IMG/VR virus record: IMGVR_UViG_3300045921_000463
Coordinates: 1-64,000 of that record
Source of the DNA: a virus
Direction: 5' to 3' (one strand)
DNA length: 64,000 nucleotides
The notes below the pieces were generated by a model. That model searched no databases. It was given only the letters and a program-made list of their open reading frames with translations, and was not told where the DNA came from. Below are positions 38,036 through 46,081 of the stretch, piece by piece. Position numbers and translations under genes: made by a program. The number at the start of each line of letters is the position of its first letter. The first letter of the stretch is position 1.

Positions 38036-38111
38036 GGTGTGTTGGTCCGTTTCGTGGTTGTCGTGTTGTTAGTGTAGCTTGCGAGTTCTTTTGTCGCAAG
38101 CGATTATGGGG

Positions 38112-38756
38112 TTAAAGTTTCAACCTCTTTACTCTTTGGATTGCAATCGGCTTGTCCCTGACCTTGATGGTTTTTCTGATTTGCGGTTTTGCTTTTTCAA
38201 GCTCTGTGAAGCTCCATGAAGAAAGTTCGGAGTCTTTCTGCGTTGCTTCGACAACGAAGTTGCTGGTTGCTCCGAGCAACTTCTTGAACGCGGCGAGTTC
38301 GTTTGCCGTCAGCTTGTCGTGCGAAACCACTCTTTGCGCATTCCATATGAAATCGAGGTATGTCAGGTTTGCGTGCGGATGCTCTGGAAAGGAAAGCTGG
38401 GCGCGAAGCAGCGAGGCATCACGAAAGGATCGAACAAGAAGGGTTTGTGTGTCGAATTCGAATATGCCACCTGAACGTTTCTTGTAGATCAGGCACCAGA
38501 GGGCACCGGAACGAACCTCGGCCCTGTAGTAATACCAATTACCCGGAGATACTGCCAAGACGTTGCTTGCAGGCACAACCTTGTGCACCTTGTCAACTTT
38601 ACAGACATCGCCCTTGTTTGTGAGATATTTCGGATTTTCGAACAGGCCCGACTTCGGGTTATACACAAGAGCGGTAAGTGTTACCGCTCTCGGGTCGTGT
38701 CCTTGCGCTGCCCGAAAGCTGTCCGATCCTGTAACGTATTCGAATATTCCAGACAT
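38112..38756 (-). CDS. Hypothetical protein (214 aa) between AAA+ ATPase and DUF1257 genes
   Basis: AAGGAG precedes ATG 38756. The product starts MSGIFEYVTGSDSFRAAQGH and combines a beta-rich first half (GNWYYYRAEVRSGALWCLIY) with a helical second half (KLTANELAAFKKLLGATS) and a basic end (KVRDKPIAIQRVKRLKL). No family recognised. It lies within the AAA+/DUF1257/DUF2997 set and may belong to that system. Confidence 0.6.
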   Translation of the reverse strand: MSGIFEYVTGSDSFRAAQGHDPRAVTLTALVYNPKSGLFENPKYLTNKGDVCKVDKVHKVVPASNVLAVSPGNWYYYRAEVRSGALWCLIYKKRSGGIFEFDTQTLLVRSFRDASLLRAQLSFPEHPHANLTYLDFIWNAQRVVSHDKLTANELAAFKKLLGATSNFVVEATQKDSELSSWSFTELEKAKPQIRKTIKVRDKPIAIQRVKRLKL

Positions 38757-38788
38757 GTATTCTCCTTGCTTGTAACACGGTTATAGAC

Positions 38789-40516
38789 TCAGTGCAACCT
38801 GTCAGGCGCTTTTTTGAGTGATGGGCGTTTTGCCGGATTGACCTTGCGTACATTATTGTACGTTTTCGGCTCCGCCGAGGCAATTCTGGCATGTGTCCGG
38901 CCCCATTCCTCGATTGCTCTGAAATCCTCTGCAAAGCTTTCTTTCAAGGGTTTCAGGTACTGTCTTTCTTTCAGAAAGTTTTTTAGCGTAAGAGTCGTGT
39001 GTCCTTCCTGATATGCGCGAATCAGGCATTGCTCGACGATGGACTCGATTTCAGCACCGACAAGGCCATCCGAGTGCGTAACCATCTGGTTTATTTCGTC
39101 TTCGATTATACGCAACTTGCGCTTTTTTGCATGAATACGAACGATTTCCTCGCGCTCGTCACGGTTAGGACTGTTTACTGCCCAAAGCTCGTCCAGACGC
39201 CCTTTTCGCATCAGTTCGGGCGGAAGTCCATGTACGCGATTTGCCGTAAAGACGATGAACACCGGACGTTCGCTCTGTTTGCGTTCCTGCATCCACGTCA
39301 AAAATGTGCCAAACACGCGCATGGACGTTCCGCTGTCGTTGTTGCCGCCGCGTGCAGTTCCTGCAAACCCCTTGTCTACCTCATCTACCATAAGCACGAG
39401 CGGTGCCATCGCGTCGATGAGTTTCAATGCGCTTCGCATCTTGCTTTCGGATTGTCCCACATACGAACCGAATACCCTGCCGATGTCGAATCGGATAACA
39501 GGAAGATCGAGTTGTGCACCCGCTGCCTTGGCGATCAAGGATTTGCCGGTTCCGGGCACACCAAGAACAAGAACGCCGCGCGACGGTGTGATGCCTTGAG
39601 CGATGGCATTTGCCTCATAGGTCAGGCGGCGTATTTCCATCCATTCCTTGTAGTTCTGCAAGCCGCCGATCTGATTTATACCGACGGGTTCCTGTAATTC
39701 CAGAACCTCGGTTTTTCGCAGAGCTTCTGTCTTGTATTGCCGTATCCAGCAACAAACATGGTCGAAACTCACGGGCGTGGGTGTTTCTCCGTTGTGCGAT
39801 GCATCCTGATGCCAATCGGTAATGGATAGAGCCAAGGCATTTTCGAACGCGGTCTTGCTCATGCCAAGACCGTTTCGGCATATGGTTCGCTTTTCGTTTT
39901 CGCTGAAATCGGGCTGGTGCTCTGGTTCAAGGTTCTCGATCATAAGATCGAACAGCATCCTGAGTTCGGTTAGCTTGGGGTATTCATATTCGATAAGGTG
40001 CAGAAACGGGGCAATGTTGTCAGGCAGGCTCGCCGTTTCCGGCATGACCATGAACAGCCGCTGATCGCTGTCATAGGCACGCTGCGCCTGCCGCCTGATC
40101 GCGGCTTCCATTTGCGGTTCTTCAAGATAATGATGCGCGTCGATCATGACATAATAGCAGTCGTCGGGGTATTGTCGAATGTCCCGATCATCGTCCGCGA
40201 TTTTTTGCAATGCCGTCGCATACGAAATGGCCGACTTGTCTTCCGAATACGGCTTTATCGGGTTAAAGGTCTTTTCCTCGCCGTCCATAAGGCTGGCAAG
40301 GTCTGAAACGATGTCTTCCTCGTATTGCGCCCAGCCCGTAAGCATGGACCACATACGAAATGCGGAACCATTGGACCGTGCAGCAAGATAGATTGTTTCG
40401 ACCACCCGAAAAACTTCGGTTACGGGGCATCGTATTGCAATTATTCCCATGCTGGCGCGCGTAGTAATGTCTATCTGCCGCCGCAGCGAATCCATCGAAG
40501 TAGATTCATTGTCCAT
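38789..40516 (-). CDS. AAA+ ATPase (FtsH/CDC48-like core) of the DUF1257/DUF2997 module
   Basis: Starts at ATG 40516 (a TTG at 40600 lies inside a terminator-like stem and is rejected). In the second half Walker A is GVPGTGKS, Walker B is LVLMVDEVDKGF, sensor 1 is VFTANRVHG, and the arginine-finger region reads ELMRKGRLDELWAVN. These features match the FtsH-type AAA+ core. The N-terminal 300 residues are a separate domain. AAA+ enzymes of this kind remodel proteins; targets are unknown. Confidence 0.85.
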   Translation of the reverse strand: MDNESTSMDSLRRQIDITTRASMGIIAIRCPVTEVFRVVETIYLAARSNGSAFRMWSMLTGWAQYEEDIVSDLASLMDGEEKTFNPIKPYSEDKSAISYATALQKIADDDRDIRQYPDDCYYVMIDAHHYLEEPQMEAAIRRQAQRAYDSDQRLFMVMPETASLPDNIAPFLHLIEYEYPKLTELRMLFDLMIENLEPEHQPDFSENEKRTICRNGLGMSKTAFENALALSITDWHQDASHNGETPTPVSFDHVCCWIRQYKTEALRKTEVLELQEPVGINQIGGLQNYKEWMEIRRLTYEANAIAQGITPSRGVLVLGVPGTGKSLIAKAAGAQLDLPVIRFDIGRVFGSYVGQSESKMRSALKLIDAMAPLVLMVDEVDKGFAGTARGGNNDSGTSMRVFGTFLTWMQERKQSERPVFIVFTANRVHGLPPELMRKGRLDELWAVNSPNRDEREEIVRIHAKKRKLRIIEDEINQMVTHSDGLVGAEIESIVEQCLIRAYQEGHTTLTLKNFLKERQYLKPLKESFAEDFRAIEEWGRTHARIASAEPKTYNNVRKVNPAKRPSLKKAPDRLH

Positions 40517-40579
40517 GCAGGATACCGTGGTGTTTTCGTTTCGGTTTCCCGAAATATATACGTGGCACACCTGAAAGAA

Positions 40580-40672
40580 AAGAGTAAAACGCGGGGCCAA
40601 TGACTAGGTAAGGTCGTCAGCCCCGCGTCATTTTTTCCAGAAGGAAACCAACAGGTATCCTTTTCAACCACA
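40580..40672 (-). ncRNA. Promoter-terminator unit upstream of the AAA+ gene (small RNA or attenuator)
   Basis: A near-consensus promoter (40679-40706) would start transcription near 40672, and a hairpin ACGCGGGGC ... GCCCCGCGT (40628-40620 with 40597-40589) followed by TTTTAC ends it near 40585. This yields an RNA of about 90 bases before the AAA+ start at 40516. A short frame in it reads TTG-GTT-TCC-TTC-TGG-AAA-AAA-TGA after AAAGGA. It may be a leader peptide attenuator or a free small RNA. The hairpin also has six T on the plus side, so it could terminate both ways. Confidence 0.5.
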
Positions 40673-40678
40673 ACTCAA

Positions 40679-40706
40679 ATAATACACATTCAATAATTTT
40701 TGTCAA
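40679..40706 (-). promoter_or_regulatory. Strong candidate sigma70 promoter
   Basis: Minus-strand TTGACA (40706-40701), a 16-base spacer, TATTAT (40684-40679). It follows the methyltransferase stop by about 70 bases and precedes the attenuator-like hairpin and the AAA+ gene. A perfect palindrome CAATAAC-TG-GTTATTG lies upstream at 40733-40748. Confidence 0.75.
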
Positions 40707-40777
40707 GAACTCTTTTCAACTATTTTTACACGCAATAACTGGTTATTGGCATCGGCACAGGCGACACGCACTGGCAA

Positions 40778-41854
40778 CTAGCGCAATATGTGAGGCAGCA
40801 TGTGACGTGCGACTGCCTCGATCATCGGAACAACAACCGAGTTGCCAAACTGCTTGTATGCCTGACTGTCGGAAACGACGATCCTGAACCGCGACTCTCC
40901 GGGTTTGTCGAAACCCATCAATCTGGCACATTCGCGCGGTGTGAGTCTGCGCGGGTTTGCTCCTTTGCCTCTGTTTACCAGAATGTCAGAGCCGTCCTTG
41001 TGGTACCTTGCCAACAAGGCACGTGCTACGCCGGAATTATCAACAAGGCTAAATCCGAAATTGCATCCACGAACACGCAGCTCAGCCGCACGATTTTTCA
41101 GGTATTGCCACAAACGATCACTCAGAATGTATTTCGGATTTACGCTGCCATCAGGCAGAGTGTATGGCAGTTCCGGTTCTTCCGTTCCGTCTTCTGGATG
41201 CAGGATTGTGTGTAGCTTTGGTCCATCCTGCGGCGATGGTATGTACAAATCGTCAAAACTAAACTCGCATCTTTCCCTGAAACCGACGATGATTATGCGC
41301 TCTCTGTTTTGAGGAACGTAACCGCGAGCATTGATTATGCAAGGCGACGGAACGTAATACCCAAGGTTTCTCAAGGTGTGCATAATGACGGCAAACGTAA
41401 ATCCGCCATCATGCTTTACAAGATTCTTGACGTTTTCCAGAAGGAATGCTTTTGGGCGACAATCTCTCAGTATACGCTCAATCTCAAAGAACAGGTTTCC
41501 CTGTTTTTCGCACGCAAAGCCGTGCGGCTGACCTAATGCCTTTCTGCTGCTTACACCTGCGATGCTGAACGGTTGACACGGAAAACCCGCAACAAGCACA
41601 TCGTGTTCTGGTATGTCCTTTGTTGAGACATCCCTGATGTCGCCTGCAATTTCATGCTTGTCCTGCGTAAAATTTGCTCTGTATGTCTGCTGCGCAAACT
41701 TGTTGTATTCAGACGTAAAGACACATTTTCCACCAACGGCTTCAAAACCAAGTCTGATACCGCCTATGCCCGCAAACAGATCAATGAATGTAAACGTTGA
41801 ACACTTCTTTGTCTCGAATCTGTTTCGATATGCAGCCTTGAGTCTTTTTGCCAT
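40778..41854 (-). CDS. DNA (cytosine-5) methyltransferase
   Basis: Motif I is FIDLFAGIGGIRLGFE, motif IV is AGFPCQPFS with the catalytic Cys, motif VI contains LLENVKN, motif VIII PQNRERIIIVGF, and motifs IX-X end RLTPRECARLMGF ... QFGNSVVVPMIEA. The middle part (about 185-300) is the target recognition domain. 362 residues from 41866 is a full-length enzyme; no restriction endonuclease gene lies next to it, so it is an orphan, probably protecting phage DNA from host restriction. Start taken at ATG 41854; ATG 41863 and TTG 41866 are also possible. Confidence 0.93.
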   Translation of the reverse strand: MAKRLKAAYRNRFETKKCSTFTFIDLFAGIGGIRLGFEAVGGKCVFTSEYNKFAQQTYRANFTQDKHEIAGDIRDVSTKDIPEHDVLVAGFPCQPFSIAGVSSRKALGQPHGFACEKQGNLFFEIERILRDCRPKAFLLENVKNLVKHDGGFTFAVIMHTLRNLGYYVPSPCIINARGYVPQNRERIIIVGFRERCEFSFDDLYIPSPQDGPKLHTILHPEDGTEEPELPYTLPDGSVNPKYILSDRLWQYLKNRAAELRVRGCNFGFSLVDNSGVARALLARYHKDGSDILVNRGKGANPRRLTPRECARLMGFDKPGESRFRIVVSDSQAYKQFGNSVVVPMIEAVARHMLPHILR

Positions 41855-42002
41855 AGCTGTCATCAACCTCGCTTGACTTCTACAACAGGAGTGAAGGCAC
41901 GCTGCGGAGCAACTCCTTGCCTATATGGCATAAAATGCACTACCTTAAAACGAGTTGCCTTGCAAGACATATGCTATAACCGGTTATTACTTCCCTCGCG
42001 GT

Positions 42003-42227
42003 TTACCGATTCTTTACACACGCTGCCTCGAAGCCGATCACTACGTCTGCGCCCGCATTGCCAACCGCATCCGGCGTCTCTGGATGAGCCAGAAGCTGCC
42101 GCCTAAGGTTAGCGACATACGGGGCCAGCGGCGCGCATACTGCATCACTTGCGACGATGCGGGTCTGTGGCGCGCAAGCGGCGAATCCAGTCAGGCTCGC
42201 CAGTGTAAGTAGCAGAATTCGGCTCAT
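42003..42227 (-). CDS. Rz1-like outer membrane lipoprotein (74 aa)
   Basis: Start at ATG 42227 (AAAGGAG) gives MSRILLLTLASLTGFAACAP, a signal peptide with lipobox FAAC (Cys18). The mature part is short with a hydrophilic helix. It overlaps the 3' end of the 42145-42456 gene out of frame, the arrangement of nested Rz/Rz1 spanin genes. It probably acts in fusion of the outer membrane at lysis. Confidence 0.7.
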   Translation of the reverse strand: MSRILLLTLASLTGFAACAPQTRIVASDAVCAPLAPYVANLRRQLLAHPETPDAVGNAGADVVIGFEAACVKNR

Positions 42228-42456
42228 CTGTTTTACTCCTTTCCTCTCTTTCAACAATAGCAGTTCGGCTTTCGGCGATTGCCTGCTCTACAGCGCCAGC
42301 AACCATGTCCCGTCGTTCTATTTCTCGCATGGCAGCCTTGCCTTGTGCTTCGATGGAACCGATTTTTCGTCCACGCCTAGTACCCAAGACAGCACCAAGC
42401 ACACCACCTAAAACAGTGCCGATTACAGTAACAACCGTTGCAAGAAACCACGTCAC
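42145..42456 (-). CDS. i-spanin-like membrane protein (103 aa)
   Basis: GTG start at 42456 with AAGGAG 7 bases upstream; the TTG at 42486 is less likely. Residues about 4-30 form one membrane helix (TWFLATVVTVIGTVLGGVLG) followed by a charged helical part (REIERRDMVAGAVEQAIAES) and a Lys/Arg tail, consistent with an inner-membrane spanin whose periplasmic coiled coil pairs with the lipoprotein of the overlapping gene. A different topology cannot be excluded. Confidence 0.6.
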   Translation of the reverse strand: MTWFLATVVTVIGTVLGGVLGAVLGTRRGRKIGSIEAQGKAAMREIERRDMVAGAVEQAIAESRTAIVEREERSKTDEPNSATYTGEPDWIRRLRATDPHRRK

Positions 42457-42510
42457 ATTCGAACTCCTTGTGTTTGCGTCTGGCAAGTTAGAGGTTTGTC
42501 AGACCGTTGC

Positions 42511-43107
42511 TCATTCTCTTTCGAGAAGATGAAAAATAACCGCATCTGTTCTATCCGGCGTTCTCACACCGGCACAATCGTATTCCAAGTCTAGATACAA
42601 TTCTACCCTACCCGGTTGTAGTTGTTGCGGCGGTATCACGTCTAGCCGCAACCTTGTCGATTCTACCCCAATCTGTCTAACGGGGGGAATTGGTCTCCCT
42701 GCGTATGTAATTCCAGTCTCGTCTGTAAATAACGGGATTGCCTCAAGGAACCGGCACAGGGCACCTAGTCGTGTTCTCTGAATTACGAGATAAAGCTTTA
42801 CGTTATCACCTACGTAGACGGGTTCCCGGACGTAAGACAAACCGGGTGTTTGGCGAATTACACGATCTTCGCCGGTAGCGCGAGCTACATCTACGCTTAT
42901 GCTGCGTAGTGTCTGCTCCAACTCATGAATATCGTGACGAATCACGGAAATGTCGTTTGTACTATTCCAAACCGCAGTTATCTTATCCCATACAGGTGTC
43001 AGGACAAATACGAATGCGACGATCACGCTCCACAGCATACCGCGTACCAGCAGTTTCTTGGCTTCCTCGACAAAGAGTTTGCCAGTGTTCGTGATTTGCT
43101 GGTTCAT
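42511..43107 (-). CDS. Membrane protein in the lysis cassette (198 aa)
   Basis: ATG 43107 follows GGAAAGA. The N-terminal part holds one membrane helix at about 23-46 (MLWSVIVAFVFVLTPVW), then a helical linker (IRHDIHELEQTLRSISV) and a C-terminal beta-rich domain (DNVKLYLVIQRTRLG, VELYLDLEYDCA). Domain layout suggests a bitopic membrane protein with a folded external domain. Its place next to the holin-like gene suggests lysis or superinfection control, but no family is recognised. Confidence 0.6.
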   Translation of the reverse strand: MNQQITNTGKLFVEEAKKLLVRGMLWSVIVAFVFVLTPVWDKITAVWNSTNDISVIRHDIHELEQTLRSISVDVARATGEDRVIRQTPGLSYVREPVYVGDNVKLYLVIQRTRLGALCRFLEAIPLFTDETGITYAGRPIPPVRQIGVESTRLRLDVIPPQQLQPGRVELYLDLEYDCAGVRTPDRTDAVIFHLLERE

Positions 43108-43207
43108 CTGGTCTTTCCGTCAGGCAAAGGTTTCCTCTCGGTACAGGCTCGACTCGTACGCACTCTGTTTTTTTGCGATTTTGTTCAGTGACGAATCTAC
43201 GAGAAAC

Positions 43208-43438
43208 TCAGTCACCATCGCGAAAACCTCGTTCGAGCCGGTCACGCAGACCAATAAGGCCCAGACCGAGGGCGATCAACGCGGCTGGCGATGCATCGCT
43301 AGACCCGGCAAGAATTATGATAATGCGAGCCAATTCTCCAAGAGGTCTTGTAGTTGGCATTACCATTAATGCAACACCGACAGATAAGGCAAAAACTCCC
43401 GACCACCAAGTAAGCGAAGTTGGACGAATGTAACGCAT
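43208..43438 (-). CDS. Holin-like small membrane protein (76 aa)
   Basis: AGAGGAG precedes ATG 43438, 4 bases after the endolysin stop. Residues about 10-30 (SLTWWSGVFALSVGVALMV) and 38-63 (RIIIILAGSSDASPAALIALGLGLIGL) form two membrane helices, followed by a charged tail (RDRLERGFRDGD). The size, topology and position next to the endolysin fit a class II-type holin. Confidence 0.7.
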   Translation of the reverse strand: MRYIRPTSLTWWSGVFALSVGVALMVMPTTRPLGELARIIIILAGSSDASPAALIALGLGLIGLRDRLERGFRDGD

Positions 43439-43442
43439 GGGA

Positions 43443-44114
43443 TCAGCTCCTCTTTGTCAAGTTGATGAAAAACTGGATCAACCTAGATAGCCAACTGGAC
43501 GTTATAACCGGTTGTTGCGAAGATACAGGCACTGTGGTTGCAGGCTGCGCGCGCAACAGTTCCAGCGCTTCAACCTCGGTCAATCGTCGGATCGCTCGCG
43601 AAAAATCCACACGACCGCTTTCGTTCACTGTCCAGACCGGAATCTGGCCACTAGGGTAACGGCCATGACGGAACAGATCGCGCTCAGCTTCACGGCGCGG
43701 GATAATCGAGGCCGGTCGCCGCCAATTCATAAACGCCTCAGCCGCTGTCTCCCGCTTGCCTTCGTTCAGTTTTTGCGTCAAGGCGGCCCTCGCAATGCCA
43801 CCTGTATTGTAGTGAAACGAAACCAGCGCGTCAAACTCATGCTGAGCAAGCGGAACCTTTACAGCACGGCGCACATCTGCTTCGTAGGCAGCTATGTCAG
43901 ACGCAAATAGCCGAAATGCCTGACGGATTGCAGCATCAAGATCGGCTGGCATACCGCGCGACATTTTTTCGGGGTCCGGCGGCCCGGCTGAGGCGGTATG
44001 TCCTATTCCAAACGTCCAGACGTTTTTGCTGTCGAGATATGGTCCGGGCACTACGCCTTCGTGCCGGACGATGGCCAGCTTGCCACGGTCGGTGGTTCGA
44101 ATTGCTCCTGTCAT
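43443..44114 (-). CDS. Endolysin, GH24 (T4-lysozyme-like) muramidase
   Basis: The N-terminal EGVVPGPYLDSKNVWTFGIG fits the E-(x8)-D-(x5)-T triad of glycoside hydrolase 24: Glu19, Asp28 and Thr34. GIGHT completes the pattern. FHYNTGGIA follows, as in related lysozymes. It cleaves peptidoglycan glycan strands at lysis. At 223 residues it is longer than T4 lysozyme by a C-terminal extension ending in a hydrophobic segment (SWLSRLIQFFINLTKRS), which could act as a membrane or membrane-proximal tail. AGGGACA precedes ATG 44114. Confidence 0.93.
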   Translation of the reverse strand: MTGAIRTTDRGKLAIVRHEGVVPGPYLDSKNVWTFGIGHTASAGPPDPEKMSRGMPADLDAAIRQAFRLFASDIAAYEADVRRAVKVPLAQHEFDALVSFHYNTGGIARAALTQKLNEGKRETAAEAFMNWRRPASIIPRREAERDLFRHGRYPSGQIPVWTVNESGRVDFSRAIRRLTEVEALELLRAQPATTVPVSSQQPVITSSWLSRLIQFFINLTKRS

Positions 44115-44131
44115 TGTCCCTGCTCCCGCGT

Positions 44132-44314
44132 TTATGGTGAACCAGATAATGCCAAATCAAGCGTGAATTTCGGCAACTCCGCAAGCAATATCTCCGGGTT
44201 TAGCGACAACAAACCGCTCCGTTTATGCACCGCAACCGCCGTTTGCCAAACAATATCTTGCCATTTGGCGATTCGGGTAGTTAGGGTGAAAGCCGTAACA
44301 GCATCATCACTCAT
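44132..44314 (-). CDS. Small hypothetical protein (60 aa)
   Basis: ATG 44314 follows AAAGGAGG and lies within the end of the previous gene. The product starts MSDDAVTAFTLTTRIA with a helical middle (WQDIVWQTAVAVHKRSGLL). No family recognised. It closes the fibre cassette before the endolysin. Confidence 0.6.
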   Translation of the reverse strand: MSDDAVTAFTLTTRIAKWQDIVWQTAVAVHKRSGLLSLNPEILLAELPKFTLDLALSGSP

Positions 44315-44693
44315 TGTCCTCCTTTACTGCTGTCGAATCCATTGCTTTCACAGCGGTGTCAACTTCGCGCCAGCCGTCGGCGCCCGGCTCCGAGACGTTG
44401 CCCGCCGTGGTGCTGGCCCATGCTTTTCCTTTGTGCCAGACCTCGAATCCCTCGGGAAAGCCGCGCGCGCCCCCGTCGGCCTCGGTGTCGGCCCCGAATA
44501 TCTGCTGCCAGTGGGGCAGATACCGACCCTCGTGATGGCGAGTCCCCAGCCTCGGCAAGTCGGCGCAATCGCGCCAGATGCCGGGCAGGCCGATGCTGGC
44601 GCAGTAGGCAGCCGCGTCGGCTTCCTCGGGCGGGATTACGATGACTTGCACCACATTTTCGTTGTCGTCCAAGCGCGCTGCATAACGTTCCAT
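44307..44693 (-). CDS. Tail-fibre accessory protein with carbohydrate-binding-like C-terminus (128 aa)
   Basis: The start overlaps the glycine-rich protein stop as TGATG (GGAG upstream). Residues about 80-112 read EVWHKGKAWASTTAGNVSEP then GWREV, matching the chitin-binding-type module (W, aromatic-Gly-Asn, then W) found in phage fibres. The rest is an alpha/beta region (LDDNENVVQVIVIPPEEAD). Likely associates with the receptor-binding complex. Confidence 0.65.
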   Translation of the reverse strand: MERYAARLDDNENVVQVIVIPPEEADAAAYCASIGLPGIWRDCADLPRLGTRHHEGRYLPHWQQIFGADTEADGGARGFPEGFEVWHKGKAWASTTAGNVSEPGADGWREVDTAVKAMDSTAVKEDNE

Positions 44694-45565
44694 CAGGCCA
44701 CTCCGATCTTGTAGCGCACCACGACGATGCCCGACCCGCCGTTGCCGCCAAGCCCCGCCTGAGCGCCGCCACCACCGCCGCCCCTGTTTGTGGCGCCGTT
44801 CTGGGCGTTCACCGACAGGTTCGCCCCGTTGCCGCCGCCACCCGTGCCGCCAGCGCCGCCGGTGTTGCCGCCACTACCGCCGGTGCGTCCGCCGCCGCCG
44901 CCCCCGGCATAGACAACCGAGGTTCCGGTGATCGACGATGCAAGCCCGGCTCCGCCATTCCCGCCAAACCCATTGACCGCTGTCTGCCCCGCGGCGCCCG
45001 CTCCACCGCCCCCGCCGCCCGCCGCGATGTTGTTTCCGCCATTGGGCGAGCCCGCGCCACCCGCGTTGCCCTGCCCGGCGGTCCCCGCTCCGCCCGCGGA
45101 CTGCCGCGTTCCGCCGCCGCCGCTGCCGCCGGGCAGGCCCTGGGACGACTGCCCGGTGCCGACAACACCGCCCCCACCCCCGCCCAGCGCGGTGATGGCA
45201 TTGAAGCTGCTGCTGCTGCCCGACGATCCATTCGTGCCACCGGCGCCACCCGCCCCGCCAGCCCCCACCACGATGGGAAAGCTACCGGCGCTGATTTCGA
45301 CCGTGCCGCTCAGCATACCCCCCGCGCCGCCGCCGCCGCCCGCCGAGGTGCCCGCGCCCCCTCCGCCCCCGCCCCCGACGATGAGGTATTCGACCTCGCC
45401 GCCGCGCGTGACCGCAAGGATGCCCGAGGCGGTGAAGGTGTGCACCCGCCACTGGAAGCCGCCTGCGGTGATCGTGGTCTCGGCGCCGCCTGTGGCGGCG
45501 GTGTTGAAGCCTCTCCGCCCCCCGAATGGCGAACGAAGGCCGAAAGTGTCGAAGGGGTCACGCAT
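44693..45565 (-). CDS. Glycine-rich receptor-binding-type tail protein (290 aa)
   Basis: Start at ATG 45565. The first 60 residues form a beta-rich base (ETTITAGGFQWRVHTFTASG then LIVGG), followed by about 220 residues of Gly-rich runs (GGGGGGGAGTSAGGGGGAG and many others), the type that packs as polyglycine II helices in phage receptor-binding domains. The end reads GSGIVVVRYKIGVA. GC content is clearly above that of the neighbouring regions, and the gene belongs to the fibre cassette. Confidence 0.8.
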   Translation of the reverse strand: MRDPFDTFGLRSPFGGRRGFNTAATGGAETTITAGGFQWRVHTFTASGILAVTRGGEVEYLIVGGGGGGGAGTSAGGGGGAGGMLSGTVEISAGSFPIVVGAGGAGGAGGTNGSSGSSSSFNAITALGGGGGGVVGTGQSSQGLPGGSGGGGTRQSAGGAGTAGQGNAGGAGSPNGGNNIAAGGGGGGAGAAGQTAVNGFGGNGGAGLASSITGTSVVYAGGGGGGRTGGSGGNTGGAGGTGGGGNGANLSVNAQNGATNRGGGGGGAQAGLGGNGGSGIVVVRYKIGVA

Positions 45566-45836
45566 GGCTGACGCTCGCCACCGCTTGACCTTGGTAAGTG
45601 CGGGCATAGAGGCGGTTCGCACCAGTCAGCCCGGCAAAGTGCTCCGACATGACAATCACCAGCCCCTGACCTGACCTCAACAAAATCGCCCCGCGAAAAC
45701 TGGACGGCGGAGTTACGCCTACTGCTGCCTGTACAAGTATTGGAATATTGGAAATATTTTGCACTCGGCAGGTCGTGACGTTCGATGATGTCAGAAGCGT
45801 GGCCGTGGTGGTCACTGTGATGTTGGCAACAGGCAT
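45558..45836 (-). CDS. Small beta-rich fibre-cassette protein (92 aa)
   Basis: AGGAGG precedes ATG 45836. The product (MPVANITVTTTATLLTSSNV) is rich in Thr/Val with CRVQNISNIPILVQAAVG, and looks like a small beta-sandwich subunit. Its place between fibre genes suggests a tail-fibre or baseplate accessory. No name for the family. Confidence 0.6.
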   Translation of the reverse strand: MPVANITVTTTATLLTSSNVTTCRVQNISNIPILVQAAVGVTPPSSFRGAILLRSGQGLVIVMSEHFAGLTGANRLYARTYQGQAVASVSHA

Positions 45837-46081
45837 CGGGGCCTCCTGAGGTTCGGCAGGAAAAATCGGTGCAAGAGCGTAACGCTGGCTTTCGCCGCCC
45901 GTTTGGGCATGTCAATGGCGGTGTAGCGGGCCAGATGCGCGGCTGATTCATGGCCGAGCGCCTGCACCACGATATGGAAACGTCCGGTGCGCGCATCAAC
46001 GTCAGTCCAGACAATGCTGCTTGCAGTGCCACAACCACGACAGGTGGCATTGTTTGCAGAATTTGCTGTAAACTGTACCAT
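45812..46081 (-). CDS. Small Cys-containing fibre-cassette protein (89 aa)
   Basis: ATG 46081 overlaps the DUF2793 stop as TGATG. The N-terminal 45 residues read MVQFTANSANNATCRGCGTA, with a Cys-X2-Cys pair, then HIVVQALGHESAAHLARYTA. The last 35 residues are basic and lower in complexity. A zinc-binding or assembly role is possible; not recognised. Confidence 0.55.
   Translation of the reverse strand: MVQFTANSANNATCRGCGTASSIVWTDVDARTGRFHIVVQALGHESAAHLARYTAIDMPKRAAKASVTLLHRFFLPNLRRPRCLLPTSQ

Noticed and set aside
40517-40600. TTG start at 40600 for the AAA+ ATPase
   Set aside because: It lies inside the terminator-like stem and adds an unlikely N-terminus; ATG 40516 is preferred.
44928-45674. 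A 248-codon plus-strand frame rich in Pro
   Set aside because: It is the antisense of the glycine-rich protein (Gly codons read as Pro).
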